Of a DNA stretch of 64,000 nt, positions 27,641 through 40,985 are shown piece after piece; the stretch's first letter is position 1; each line of letters opens with the position of its first letter. The notes beneath the pieces were generated by a model, which worked only from the letters and a program-made list of their open reading frames with translations, searched no databases and was not told the origin of the DNA. Source of the stretch: Heterocephalus glaber (Eukaryota; Chordata; Mammalia; Rodentia; Bathyergidae); contig NW_004624784.1 in assembly GCF_000247695.1 (NCBI RefSeq), positions 5,819,277-5,883,276 on the forward strand. Reading direction: 5' to 3'. The position numbers and the translations under genes are program-made.

Positions 27641-28940
27641 TGGGGGGAAGAAGAGGGACAGGCATTTTTAAAAATTGAAATATAGATGATCTTTCTGTAC
27701 TGTTTTTACAACTTTCTATGGATCTAATCATTTCAATTCTTAAAATTGTGAAATACACATCCAGGTTGCAGAGAGGAAAAGACAAGTCTCCCTTTTGTGT
27801 TTACTATATTCTTATTTTTATTTATAGGCTTATCAAATGTTTGTATCTCTAAACAATTCTGCATACTTATTAGTTTAGATCAATGGAATTATTCTGCATA
27901 GTATGAATTTTTCTATGACTTTTTAATATTCCTGAGATTCATCTGGTTTTTAATGTATTTTTTGTTTTCAATATTGTATGGCACTCCTGGCTATCTGGCT
28001 ATACTATACCACAGTATGTCTGGCTATGCTATACCACAGATTATTTGTCCAATCTAATAATGATTGACATTTGCCTTGTTGCAATTCAATGAACAATAGT
28101 ACTTTCAATTTTCTTATACATATTTTTAAATTCACATAGGCAAGTGTTTCTGTAGTTTATTTAAGAGTAGAACTAGTAGATTATAAAATAGCAGATTTTA
28201 AACTTTACTAGGTGATATCAAATAGAAACTCAGGGTTTGTACCAATTTTGTCTCCCACCAGTAACGTATGAGCATCCTCATTGTTCTATATTCTCACAAA
28301 CACTGGATAATGTCACACTTATTTCTTTTCTTTTCTGATGCATGTCAAACAATATCTTATGTTCTTTCTAATCTATATTCATCTTAGTGACAACACTGAG
28401 CACCTTTTCAGTCATTTGTTGGATATGTGAACTTTGCTTCTATGAAATACATTTGCCCGTTTTTGCACTGGCTTTTCTTATTGAAGGATTTCTTTTCATT
28501 TTTCTTAGATATTAGTACACTGTTGGTTATATATGTTGCAAATATCTTCTCTCAGCTTGTAATTCACTTTTTACTTCCAGCATGATGCCTTTTCAAGAAT
28601 AGATATGCTTAATATTAGTGTTGTTAAATTTTCTACTCATATCCTATTTGTTCTTTTATATTTTAAGAAATTCTTCCAATTTGAGGCCATAAAATATTTT
28701 CTTTCTGAAAATTGTATAGCTTTATTTTTCATGGATTTGTCTCCAATCCACTGGGAACTGATTTTTGTTGATGAAGAAAAGGTCTAATTTCATTTTTCCT
28801 TTATGGGGAACTAGTTCTTCTAGAATTTTTCTTTGAAAAATTGAGAAGTCCAGCTTGTCCTTATTGGTTTTATCTCTGTCACACATGAAGTTCATGTTTA
28901 TGTGTGAGTGATTCTGTGCTCTTTATTGTGAGTATAGGGT
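27641..28940 (-). mobile_element. Old L1 (L1M-like) fragment
   Basis: The plus strand shows the reverse complement of old L1 3' sequence: 'tctcccaccagtaacgtatg', 'ttctcacaaacactggataa', then '..tgagcaccttttcagtc', '..acatttgcccgtttttgca' and a 'ttgcaaatatcttctctcag' part. It is strongly diverged. A 25-base local tandem duplication ('ctggctatactataccacag') lies at about 27996-28045. Confidence 0.75.
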
Positions 28941-29134
28941 AAAGGCCCACCCTGTTTGAGTTTCTGCAGGGCATTTTCATCACTCCCAAATTCTTCCATG
29001 GAAGCTCCTACCATGATCATTCCAGGATTTCCTCCAACATCTCTGTTCTTTGGCCTTTTATTTTTCAATAACAACTACATACTAAAAGTACTAAGCCTGA
29101 ACACAAGAGGTGTAGAATGAAAAAATATGTCCAT

Positions 29135-29805
29135 CTGTAAGAGAAACTGCCTAATTTATTTTACTTAAAGAAGACAAGGAAGGACACACATGTATAAATA
29201 CCGAATAGTTTCTCTGGTGTGAGAAACTGAAAGTGTAAATAAGGACTAAAACGTATAATAGGTAACGTGAAATAGGAAGAAAAGGGGCAAAGGGGAAGGA
29301 AGTGGGAGGGCTAGGGGAAAAGAAAGAAGAGAAAGGAATTAATATGAGAAAATGGAAAAATAGGAACAAAATCTTTGTAAATAGGGAGGAATGGAGGGGT
29401 TGAAGGGAGGGCTGGGCAAGGGTGAAAAATAAGAACCAAGAGAGACTATGTAAAGGTGCAAATTTCCAATGATGAATGTTATTATATTGTATACCTAAAA
29501 TGTACCAATGATTAGAATGAATAATCAAAATAATGCAAAATAGGAAGAAAAGGTCCAAAGGGGTAGGGATAGTGGGAGGGGCAGGGGAAAGGAAAGAAGG
29601 GAAAGGAAAAATGATGAGAAATGGAAAAAAGTGGAAATAAAGTCTTTGTAAATAGGGAAGGGTGGAGGGGATGAAGGGAGGGCTAGGAATGGGGAAAAAA
29701 TAAGAACCAAGATGCATCATGTAATGGTACAAGTTCCCAATGAGAAATGTAATTGTGTTGTATACCTAAAATGTACCAATAAAAGAATTTAAGACAAAAA
29801 ATAAA
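29135..29805 (+). mobile_element. L1 3' end with duplicated 3' UTR
   Basis: The start ('gtgtgagaaactgaaagtgt') matches the same L1 subfamily as the copy ending at 33105. The purine-rich 3' UTR occurs twice in tandem, at about 29269-29536 and 29537-29780, period about 268. Each copy starts with 'aaataggaagaaaagg' and ends with 'tatacctaaaatgtaccaat'. Only the second is followed by an A-rich tail (29780-29815). The 193-residue minus-strand open frame across it is a shadow of the purine tract. Confidence 0.85.
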
Positions 29806-30059
29806 TAAAAAATAAATTCTACATATAGAAGTTACCCATTTAGTTCTTTATCAAGCAATCACAGATTTTCTTAAAACTTACACTAATCATTTCAGTGTTA
29901 TAATAACCACTAAAATACAAATCAATTCAAAATAATAAATGAATAGTGGTACACATCACATAAAAAAAAGAAGAAGATGAGGAAGCAAGAATTGGACTAT
30001 GGCAAAGTGCATTAGGACTGATTTTAAATCAAGTAGATTTTGAAAAATAATATTTTTTG

Positions 30060-30290
30060 AGAATAGTGTGTTTATAGGTAACTTACTATGTGTCCAGTAG
30101 AGTGCTAAGTGCTCTGCAGGCATTATCTCATTTATCTGTGTGGTATACTAGCCTATGAACAATTTGTAGATCAAGACAAATGATTTGTCCAAGCTTATGT
30201 AATTATAAATTGCCAAAGCTGGAACTCACATGTCAAAGCAGTTTTGCTTGACTCCAAAGATTCTGGACTTAACCTGTGGCCTACCCAGCT
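30060..30290 (-). mobile_element. MIR SINE relic
   Basis: 'gtgctaagtgctctgcaggc', 'attatctcatttatctgtgt', 'aaatgatttgtccaagctta' and 'tgccaaagctggaactcaca' follow the reverse MIR order closely. Confidence 0.8.
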
Positions 30291-30865
30291 CTGATCACAC
30301 ATCAGCTTACCTAGTTCAAATTGAGGAAGACTCAGTTTTGACAAGAACTTAACAGAGCAGACAGAAGCAAGTAGAACTCATTAGTTAAAGAACTAGACAT
30401 CTCAGGAGCCATATTATTCTATCTGGAAGACTCTAAAGAACTAGCTGTAGCAGTTATCAAACAGCCTGAATCTTTTAGGTGTGTGTTTGATATTAAATCC
30501 ATTAACAGGGAGGAGAGGGTTCTTTCATTTTTCACTCAATTTCACTGTCAATACACTTTTCATCTCTCATTCATTATAGCTATTTCAGAATTGCCTGGTT
30601 GGTGTGGTGAGGGAAAGGAGAGAATGAAGTTTCCAAGCAGGTTCTAAGCAATATAATCAACTGGCAGGCAGTAGTTAACTGACAAGTTTGCTTGGGTATG
30701 AGGAATTAAGAAGAAATAAAAAGTTGGGACTAACATAACATTTATGTCCCTTTCCCCTAGACCATTTATAGTAACAGAACTAGAGTTCTCTACCTCCCTC
30801 ATATTTGCTCAGTCTTTCTCCACTGATCCTTAACCTCAGGGGGGAAACCAATGATTCTGAGTGGG

Positions 30866-30952
30866 TTTTTTTTGGTTTTGGCACCGAGGATCGAACTCAG
30901 GACCTTGGGTTTGTGAGGCAGATGGCGGAACCACTGAGCTAAATCCCTGGCC
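30866..30952 (-). mobile_element. ID SINE
   Basis: tRNA-derived ID body in reverse, with 'gcaccgaggatcgaactcag', '..cactgagctaaatccctgg' and plus-strand T's as the poly(A) tail. Flanked by 'ttctgagt' on both sides (30854 and 30953). Confidence 0.92.
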
Positions 30953-32395
30953 TTCTGAGTATGATCTTCTCCTTTCAAGAAGGCAAAATACCTTGGACCT
31001 AGTAGGAGATTATTTATTAGCTTCACCCTCAAAAGGACCCTCTGAAGACCACCTTTCTCTGGATGAAATCTTCTCATCTGTAGTGAGGCTCACATATGGA
31101 GACTCAGTCATCTCACCTGCCCTGATGTCCTTCAGCTGTATTCCATGAAATATGCTTGTTGCAGAATTGTGAGACAGGGCAGTGGTGCGGATAAACTGGA
31201 ATGGGTTGTAGAAAGGAAATGGGAACATAATTCTTTCATACCTGAACTAGAGATATTGCCACTACGTATTCTCTGAATGTTGGAGGAAATCATGAGATCA
31301 GCAAAATTCCTGAAGATTCTTTTTGCCATATTGATATCTGTATTCCCTATATTTCAGAGCTGTATGTGAGAGAGAGGAGAGTGAGAGAGAGAAGAGAAAG
31401 GAGGAAGGAAGAGAGGGAGGGAGAGTGAGAGGGGGAGAGAGAAAGAGAGAGAGAATGAATGAGAATGAGAGCTCCTATGATATTTGAAGATAATTTAAGC
31501 CAAAGAACCCTAACCTTTGTCATAGTGTTTTACACTAACGCTATAAATAATATAAAAACAAAAGACAAGACTAGTGATTCTTCAAGGGATTATACCTCCT
31601 TTAATTAATGTACTGCTCATCATTCCAAATCCTGTTCCTCGGAAGAGTCACTGGGTATTTGATGGTCTTGCATTGGTAAAGGAATAGGTATTGGCCATGA
31701 GTGACATAATGGATCCAGGGATTGTGACCATCTGAGAGAATATCAGAATCATCTTGCAATGTCAAGGTGGAAGGTGTCCCTAAAGGTGCCTCTAAAGCAG
31801 ATCTGGCTGGCTCAATCCTTATGCAAAGCAGTACTAGCACAGGCTTCATCCTCCTCATTCCACACTGGAGTCCTGTGACTTAATATATGGAAAATTATCA
31901 TAGAAACAACCTTTTCTGAGCTTCCATGGCTTTTAACTTGTCCCTTGAAACAATGATGCTCCTACCTGTTCAAAATAGCCCAATGGTGCTATCATTTTGT
32001 TGGATGAGAATTTGTGTGAGATAAAACTGGGAAACTAAGTGGGGTGGGAATTACTGAAGGCCTTCAATGAATGGTCTTCCAGCAAGTCAATGCATGTTCT
32101 GGAAAAAAGGGCCAGCTGATCATAGTGTACCTTAGGAATCTTTGTCTGACATAGACTAAGAAAATACTGGAGATGGAGAGCCTACTTATGATACTGTTAT
32201 CACAACTAGGAAAGAGATATAAAGGGCTTAGACCAGAGCCATGGGAAAGAGAATAAATATGAAAAACACTAAGAAATAGAATAGGCAAAAGTCAACAATA
32301 TAGGAAGAGCACATTTGACTCAAAATTTATTTTCTTCTCTACTTCTTCCCAATAAATTCCCAATTTTGTTCAGGCGTGCATTCTTTTTTTACATA
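30953..32395. other. Unclassified sequence around the GA repeat
   Basis: Apart from the simple repeat I recognise no gene or repeat. Short open frames at 31010-31329, 31601-31858 and 32064-32288 lack known motifs. Confidence 0.4.
31366..31456. repeat. (GA)n-rich simple repeat
   Basis: An imperfect GAGA/GGGA purine run of about 90 bases. Confidence 0.95.
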
Positions 32396-32398
32396 ATC

Positions 32399-33110
32399 TC
32401 AGGCTGCATAAAGAAGCTGGCTCCTTTATGGAAATCACTGTGGAAATCAGTATGGAGATACCTTAAAGAACTAGAACTGGAAGTCCTTTTTGACCCAGCT
32501 ATTCCCCTTCTGGGTATCCTCCGCAAAGAATTAAAAGAATCATACCACAGCGATACATGTGCACCCATGTTCATAGCAGCAAAATTTGTAATAGCTAAAA
32601 CCTGGAAACAGCCCAATTGCTCATCAACTGGAAACTGGATAAAGAAAATGTGTTTTTTTGAAAAATAAGATGGAGTACTACTCAGCCATAAAGAATGAGA
32701 AATTAGAGACATTTATAGCTAAACACATTGAGGTGATACTCTTAAGTGAAATAAATAGGACACATATGTAAATACTGAAAAGATTCTCTAGTGTGAGAAA
32801 CTGAAAGTGTAAATAAGGACTAAAAGGTATAATAGATAATGTGAAATAGGAAGAAAAAGGGCAAAGGGGAAGAGGAAATGGGAGGGGTAGGGGAAAGAAA
32901 AGAAGGGAATGGAATTAATATGAGATAAGGAAAAAATGGAAACAAAGTCTTTGTAAATAGGGAGGGGTGGAGGGGTTGAAGGGAGGGCAGGGGAAGGGGG
33001 GGGCGGAAATAAGAACCAAGATAGAGTACGTTAAGGTACAAATTTCCAATGATAAATGTCATTATATACCTAAAATGTACCAATAAAATTAATAAAAAAT
33101 AAATAAAAGA
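32399..33110 (+). mobile_element. L1 3' end (ORF2 C-terminus and 3' UTR)
   Basis: The end of ORF2 is readable: 'ggaaatcagtatggagatac', 'gacccagctattccccttct' and a 'gtactactcagccataaaga' part. Then comes one copy of the purine-rich 3' UTR (32840-33060) and an A-rich tail with AATAAA (33082-33110). It is 5'-truncated and broken, and provides the single-copy reference for the duplicated UTR at 29.3 kb. Confidence 0.92.
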
Positions 33111-34345
33111 TGAACTGAACTGAACCAAACCAAACATTAGGGAGCACAGGAGGCTGAAGGTCATGGTTTTGTGTAGGGAGGGGATTGTCAGGCTAAGCTA
33201 GGAGTAGGACTAAGCACTTTTTGGGAATCCTTAAAACAGGATTGTGAAACATCAGATGGGATAATCAGCAGGCATTTTTAAAAGTAAAAACTCGAGTAAA
33301 CCACTTGTTTTTTCCTTTTATTATAAGCCCCATATTTGAACAAATTTAATATTAATTTTAATGTGAAGTGCCAGATTTGCTGGCATTAGGAAGCATAAAA
33401 AAGGTGCCAGAAGAATACAGAGCCTCACAGTTTTTGGATGCTATAATAAGGGGTTAACAAACTTGGGATTTTAGTTCTAATAACCTCTAAATCTGTCAAC
33501 TAAATGAGAAGCAAAATCATGTAATTGCTTAACATTTTGTAAAAAAAGCAACTTGTTATTTTTGTTCAATTAGATGGGTGGCTTTGACATTGCCTACAAC
33601 TAAATTTAGATATTCTTGTTACTGAAGGAGCCCAGGTTTTAATGTTTGGAAATACGTGTCAAGCAGAGATCTGGGTACCAAAAGAAAGGCTAGCCATGTG
33701 GCAGTAACCAGGGATCTGAGCAAGGCCTCAAATTCATGTTTGTGGTTAAGACCCTCATGTTCAGGCTTTCATAGACCATCACAACACCTGGAGAAGCCAC
33801 AGCAGATATATAATACATCCACTGCAATAGCAATAAATATAAACTGGCTTCATTTGCTCATCACTTTGGTGGAGAATTTCTGGATGTAGATGAACACATT
33901 AAATGACAATTTTGAATGTTATAATCATATTTCCTGGTTACAAGGGCTTGGGTATTATTTCTGCCAATTGAATAATTCTCAATTTGAAAAACACAGATGT
34001 TTGTTGGCAGATCCTGTACTATCCCATAGCATATTGTTAGAAACTGAAATATAATGATTTAAATTGCCTGATGAAAGTGAGCCTTCACTGTGCTCAGCTA
34101 TTGCAAATGCTACATTAGAATGTGTGGGCTTAGATCAAATTTTTCTTGGTTGTGAGTGCAGAGGCATAGAAGTAAAGAATTGGGGATCCGAGGCAGAGTA
34201 CTGCTGTTTCCTCACATCCCCTTTCCTCCTAATTTCTGTAGTAAGGAATGGAGATGGTTGGTAACTTGGTATGCTCAGAAGATGAGGCCAGGGAGTCTTC
34301 AAAAAACTATGCCAAGCATTCAAAGCAATCTTTGCAGAAACCAAG
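33111..34345. other. Unclassified sequence
   Basis: No gene or repeat recognised with confidence. Confidence 0.4.
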
Positions 34346-34349
34346 AACT

Positions 34350-34615
34350 ATAAGAGCTTGGCCATTGTTTATTATTTGCTTAGTGACAGTCACTGTGCTT
34401 CATATGAATTATCTCACTTTAGTCCTGAAAAAAAAAATCCTAGGAAGAGAGGACTGTGACTACTACCACGATATAGAAGAGGAAACAAAGGCAAAGAGGA
34501 GTTAAGGACCTTGTCTACCATCACACAGTTAGTTTATTGGCAGGCCTGAGGCTTGAACCTGAACTCAGGTTTCTTAGATTCCAAAGTCAACATTCTTGAC
34601 CCTACATTGAATTGT
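34350..34615 (-). mobile_element. MIR SINE relic
   Basis: 'cactgtgcttcatatgaatt', 'atctcactttagtcctgaaa', 'agaggaaacaaaggcaaaga', 'accatcacacagttagttta' and 'gaacctgaactcaggtttct' are in reverse MIR order. Confidence 0.85.
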
Positions 34616-36265
34616 TCCAAGCTTACAGCCCAGTGGTATGGAAGGTTGTAAAACTGAAATGGTAAATAACTCTGGGGTTTCTGGGTGCATCTCAGTGCTG
34701 GGAGACAGATCTTTAGATCATGACCTGTGGTTTCCAGAGTGAGTGAGCTACAGTCACAAGGTTAGCTTAATAAAAATTGCCTTTCATCCTTCACACAGGG
34801 ATAATGAAGCAACATGAGCTATGAAATTCCATCACCTGCTTGGCAAAAATCCTCAGAAAATAGCTGGAGGAAACCTTAGGTAGTTTAGAGATCCAGAAAG
34901 CTCACAACCCTACAATTCAGACTCTCTGACTGTTCCAGGCTCTCTGGACAGCCTCACTCATCAGAGCCTGATGCATTTCCCTTCCCAACAACTATTTTTC
35001 TTATTGTCAGGTATAGTGTCAGATTCTATTCCTACCTGGGCTACAATATAGAGTATTTGATCCTCCCTTTCTGGAAACTCATAGTATCTTTTTGCTCATT
35101 CTCAAATCATGCAAAGATCCTTTAATCCTCTTGGGCTGGGACCCTTTACCTTCTGATCTTCAGAAAAGAAGATTCAATCATTTTCTTTGGTCTTCCATGC
35201 AGTGGTTGACACAAGTTCTTTCCACGTTCCATCTTAAATTTGTTTTCCTAGAGCGTAAGCTCTCTCCTTTTATCCTTCTTGCATTATTATTTGGAAACTG
35301 GCTCCAGGGGAGGAGGGGGTGGCTGCAGGAGGAAGAGGTGCTGTGTGGATAGACTGAATCCTGACTCAAACTCAGCTTTTTACAAGTTGACAGCAGCTCT
35401 GCTTATTAAAGAGAATGTACTCCTTGTGTCTCTATTTTTATATCCTTATAACACCACAGAGCTTCATTGGAAGGGAGGTGATTTCTCTCCCAGGACTGAG
35501 AAATAATAGAAAACTGGAAAATAATAGAAGTTTTAATCATTTCAGATGCCCAGAAATTTCTCCTTTAGAAACAATCCTGCTTTTGAAATAAGTAATTGAA
35601 TAACATTTACATTCATAACACTACAAGAAATCATCCAACCTCATGTGCAGTTGTGACAGCTGGAAAGTATTTTTCAGCCATCTTCATGCATCAAATTGAT
35701 GGAACCTTGTTGCCCCCGCCTTCCATCCCTGTAAGTCTATAAACTACATTTTCTTCTGCTGACACTGCAGCATGAACTTTCATAGCCACTTATTCCCACA
35801 TCACCTGTTAATAATACCAAGAGTAATGCATTTAACTCCCTGCATACTGTGCCAAAATATTTATACGATTCAGCTTATTTCAGAGTTTAAAGACAAGACA
35901 TAAATCTTAAACTAGCTGTGTCCCTTCCAAATACTTAGGGAGTTGTTTGCAACATTTTTTTGGGTAGAATCAGGGTGATTTTTCTCAACTATTTTTAATA
36001 AAGAGTGGGGTAGTCCCTTGGGGCTACTTTGCTAACTGCTTTGGGGTTATCAAAAGTGAACTGTTTTTGCAGAATGCAGCCAAGTATGAGTGTACCTTTT
36101 CAGTGAATATCAGGATTATTGGCAATACCTAAGAATGATAACTAAAACTTCCAAGCTGAAAATCTGTTCTTAAAGTAAATATCTAAAGATTACATTTTAA
36201 CCATTGTCTGAATAATATTAATACTTACATTTCATTGCTTATTTTAGTTTATATTTATTCCTGTG
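34616..36265. other. Unclassified sequence
   Basis: No gene or clear repeat. Open frames at 35092-35506 show no motif I know. Confidence 0.4.
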
Positions 36266-36385
36266 TCACCAAATTGCCATGAGAATTATGTACCACACAG
36301 ATCACACTTATATTTTATCACTGACAAACTGAGACTCACACTAGGTAACAATCTACCCGAGATCACACATTTTCTAAAAGGGATT
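36266..36385 (-). mobile_element. MIR SINE relic (partial)
   Basis: 'gacaaactgagactcacact' followed by 'agatcacacattttct' resembles the MIR middle and tail in reverse. Confidence 0.5.
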
Positions 36386-36840
36386 GTTCTTCCCCTTCTT
36401 CATATTTGGAAACTAGCAACAAAATAAAGTATGAATTAATCAAAGCTCAACTGGTTCATTCAGATCCCTAAAGTGTCAAACATTGTATTTTCATCTGAAA
36501 GCCTCTCTTCAGTCCAGCAGCAGTCTCTGCCTGAGCCAACATTTTCATGAGACCTTACATAGTGACAAAGCCCAGTAATTGGTCACTTCTTTCAGAAAGT
36601 ATTTAGATGGTCTACATCTCAAATGATATTACTCCTGGGTAAGTGACCCAATGAATAAAGTATTGTGAATAAAAATATTTTCATGAAAGACTATTGTTTA
36701 CTAAATATCCCACCCCTTAAAACAAAAAAATCTTGCTTTTGGTCAATCCAAATATTTGAAAATCCCTTAAATTCTAATCAGAATATTCTATTTTCTTCCA
36801 AATGTCTAGCACTGTAGAAACAGGGGCAGGAACTTTGAGT

Positions 36841-36933
36841 TTCTTGTGTGTGTGTGTGCGTGTGTGTGTTTGTGGTATCAGGGATCAAACTCAGGACCTT
36901 GTGGTTGCAAGGCAGGCAAATCCTCAGGCCCTG
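36841..36933 (-). mobile_element. ID SINE (truncated) with (TG)n in place of the tail
   Basis: A shortened reverse ID body at 36871-36931 ('ggtatcagggatcaaactca'). It is preceded on the plus strand by a (TG)n tract at 36846-36872 where the poly(T) should be. A target-site duplication, 'aggaactttga', is present at 36828-36838 and 36934-36944. The microsatellite thus grew from the SINE tail. Confidence 0.85.
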
Positions 36934-36944
36934 AGGAACTTTGA

Positions 36945-39900
36945 ATCATTAATTTCTTCCCTTTGTTTCTTCAACTACTTTAGGTCATATTGTACTAATC
37001 TGGGTGCTTTATATTATGTAGACAACTTAGCTCTGTTCCAAAGAGCTTCAGCTATAAATGTTAATTATCTTTTTATTGGCAAATGAGAAAAATGAAAACT
37101 AGATTAAACCAAGAAAGGATAATCACATTCCTCCTTTAAAAAAATTTTGGAAGCTAAAAGTCACTAACCAATACAAATTTCTTTTTTTGTCTCTTTGGTC
37201 TTTTTTACTGTTAACTAAATTTATAGTATTTCTTTTTTCAGGGAATCCTAAAATAGGATTCAAATGTGAAAACTGTGGAACCACAGTGAGGAGTATGCAT
37301 CTCAGAAAAATCATCTGAGACTGTAAACTCCACATAAATAGTCAAGAAACATGAAGGGGAGAAATAATCTCCTAAAGTAAGATATCCAAGAATTCTGGCA
37401 TTCCAGGTGAAAATGTCAAAAACTTGCAGCTAAGAATAAAAGATAGAATTAGATACAATGCTGCCTTTTGGGACTGGATTTCCTCCAGGTCAACACCAAG
37501 TCATTAAGAAAAATTAGAGCTAACAAGTCCCTGAATCCCAGTGCACTGCTCTTGCCAGCAGTTCTGGCTCCATCACCTCTGCAGGGTGTGGCCAACAGTG
37601 TGAGGATCTAGCTGAATCTAGCTGCGTCTGGTTATATTCCTTGTCAGTTTGCATTTTCAACCTCAGAGAGAGGAAGCATAATTTAAATATGAACATTTCT
37701 TCAAGATCAGTGAATCCTGAGTGTTTGTAAAAGGCCAAATGCTGAAGAGCAACAATAGTTTTCTTATACTAAGAACAAAATTAAATGCTGTCTATCAGCT
37801 GGACTAGGAAAAAAAATGATCCAAGCCACATAATATACTAGCAATATAACTATGCACTCTGATAATCACCATGATTATTTTACCCTTGGGTGGTAATGAT
37901 TCTGGAGTAATGATGAGGTTAGATCATACTAGCTGTGCTCTTTAAGCTCACCAGGCTGATCATCCTTGTGATTAAGTACATTATTGAGTTTGCTTTCATT
38001 GGACAGACCTACATTTACCTCTCTTTGTAGAGAGCAGCATCTGTGAATAAAATTATTTCTTTTTCATGAGAATTTGCCTGACTTTTTGATGGACAATTGG
38101 CAGAAGTCTGCTGTCATAGCATCCAGAGCCAGCAAGGTCCCTAGGAGTCATGGAGGCTTCATGTCCATGCTGCACATAAACAGGGTCAGCGCGGTCACAT
38201 CTGGCCACTGCAGCTCATTTATACAGCTGCAAAGCAGAAACATCAGTTTCACTGTGCATGCTGTGTCAAGCATCCCACAGAGCCCTGGCCTTGAGGAGAT
38301 GAGAAGACTTCTATCCACGGCGCTCAGTCCTATAGACCGAGGCTACTCATGGGTAACCAGGTGACACTGTGTATTGTAATTTGGGAGGAACCAGAACTTG
38401 CTGGCCCTCAAAATCTCCCCATCTCCTGGCACCAGGCCTGACTTTCCAACCATTAGAGTCACTCCTCTGTGTTAAGGAACTGATTTCTCTACCTTGTTTT
38501 CTTCTTTAGCATAAAAAACCCTTTTTAACACCAAAACATTTTACAGATCTCCCACATATAAGTTATATTTTTAGTTTCTGATGACTAAAAGAAGAAATAA
38601 AACAAAAAATTTATTAAAAATCTGAGTTGCTTTTACAATGGAACCATATCTAATAAATTAAAATACCTTTTTATATTTGAAAAATAGTCACACATACACT
38701 TATGAACTATATTATTTATTAGGTTTAGAGACCAACACATGGATTCATGGAGCCCTAGTTCTATATTCTTACTCCCTACTACCCTACCCCCCACACTTCA
38801 TGCTTTATCACCAAGATTTATGAACTACTGACTGGGGCCACTAAATTAGCTGCCATTTTATAAGCTTGCATTCTCTGTAATACTATTCTGCCAGGTACAA
38901 AATAAATGTGCAAAAAAAAAGAAAGTTTGGAAAAACCTGGATTGTATTAAGTCAAATAGTTCTGCTTATGACAAGACTTCCCAGAACTTCACTTTGAGGC
39001 ATGTCCTTTCTATCACTAAGAAGAGGATATGAATTTTGGCTTCTACTAACCCTCTTGATCTATGGAAACATTTTAAAGGCATGGGGATGCTTAGAAACAA
39101 TGTCCTAAAAATCACCACTTTGGGAAATGCTTGTTTAAAACATTATCTCTAGATCTCTGTTGAATATAAACATATAAGGTGGGTGGGACAAAATGATAAG
39201 AGAAGCTGTTGAATTGACAGTAGGAGGTTTGTGGAAAGAATAGCTTTAGGACACCCCTCCCTTCAGGAGCCTAAAGCATGTGAACAGCATAGCTTCTTAT
39301 CTCAAGTGATATTACTGGCTATAATTATTACTTCATTAAATTGTTCCCTTCCTTATAAGAGTCTAAGAGAACAAATGGCCCAGAGTCAGAAAATCAGGCA
39401 ATAAACCGACTAGGAACACTTTGTTATCACTAATATACATGTTCTCTAGATCGCTAATATACATGCTCTTATATAAGAAGACTATGTAGAATGACCATCA
39501 ACAGCTGCTTGTCTGTTTTGTGTCACACTCAAGGCACCTTTGGTGACAGGGCAGAGGTCTTTATTGACATTTACTCCATTGAAGCAAGTGTGTCATGGCA
39601 GGTGGGGTTGGCTAGATGTGCCTTTTGATGACTGCACCAAGTCTCCCCGAGCCCAAACTTTGATTATCTACTCTCTCAGCCCAGAAATATGCTGAGTCCC
39701 AAATTTTACTTTCATGTTCTTTATACTTGAGATTTGGATTCCTATTGTAATCTGACCTTCTTGGAACAAATAAAAATGTCAATTTATGAGTCTAACAAGT
39801 GTACCATGACACCCAAATAAGGTATTAGAGGAGCATGTAGAAAGGCAAAGAGCATTTGGGGACTGAGAGCTACCTCAGAGGGTGTCTCTTGATGGAGATC

Positions 39901-40755
39901 CAGGGGACCCCAAGGGAGCTTTTATGCCTCAAGCTTACATAGGCAAATCAGCTAAAGTGAAACAAAGGGAGACCATCTGTGCTTACAAACACAAATAAAC
40001 TAATGTGAGAGAGAAAATGCTGCAAGCAATTCTTCTTCAACCAAATGAATATATTAGGTTAGAGTAATTTTTGGACTTGGAGTTACTAGCAGAATTGTTT
40101 CAATTTGTCATTCTTCGCTCATGTGTAGATGATGCTAATGAGCATATCTTTGCCACTCACTTATCTCAGTGGAGACATCATTTTGTTTTATAGTCCTTTC
40201 ATGCAGCATCATGTTGATCAGTTAATAATTTATCAAGAACTTCCAGCCAAATATTAAAACAAATATGCACCATAACACATCACTATATCTTTTCCATATT
40301 CAGAGGGACAGGCAGAAAGTCAAATTGCAAAACATCTGTGCTTCTTCATGGTCTTATTATAATGTGATTTTAAGTTTCCATGAAATTAGAATGAAATTCA
40401 TCCTAATTAAAAGGCTTGAACCAATGTGATGCTCCTATTAAGGTGTTAAAACATGCATTCTGTCAAATAGAAAAAAATTGGTTCCCTTTGAGATTCCTTG
40501 ATTAAACAAGTTTCATAATTGCTACATGCTATTTAAATAGCTTTGACTGTACTTTTTATCTCAAATGATTCAGTTCAATTAGCCTTTAAAAAATTGGAGG
40601 TCTCTTGTGGTAAAGAAATCTCAAACAAATACAATCTATATCAGAGGACACAAATATTTATTACAAAATTCTTGGTAACTATGATCTTTTCTTCTTTCCT
40701 CATCATCCCAAACTCAATCCATTCCATTTTCTGAATATGAAGTACTATAATTAAT
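36945..40755. other. Unclassified sequence
   Basis: No gene recognised. At 38074-38364 lies a CpG-richer block with a 96-residue plus-strand open frame of unknown nature. The rest is AT-rich with no repeat I can name. Confidence 0.4.
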
Positions 40756-40759
40756 CTTA

Positions 40760-40985
40760 AAAGCAGTGTCAGCTATCATTTATTAAGCAAATACTAGGTA
40801 ACAGGCTGCTTATGTATATTATGTCACTTAATTATTTTAGTAGTAATCTAATGTTATAGATATTATCCACATTATATGGTTTAGAAAATGAGATTGGGAA
40901 GTAATTAGGAAGCTTAAATTTAAACCAAAGCTTTTATCACCCAAGTTCATGCTTTTAACCATGAGGCCTTTCCTAGTATTTTTTG
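40760..40985 (-). mobile_element. MIR SINE relic
   Basis: 'tgtcagctatcatttattaa', '..taggtaacaggctgctta', 'tatattatgtcacttaatta' and '..tggtttagaaaatgagattg' are in reverse MIR order. Confidence 0.75.

Noticed and set aside
29151..29732. 193-residue open frame on the minus strand
   Set aside because: It is the complement of the duplicated purine-rich L1 3' UTR; low-complexity F/P/S/L composition.
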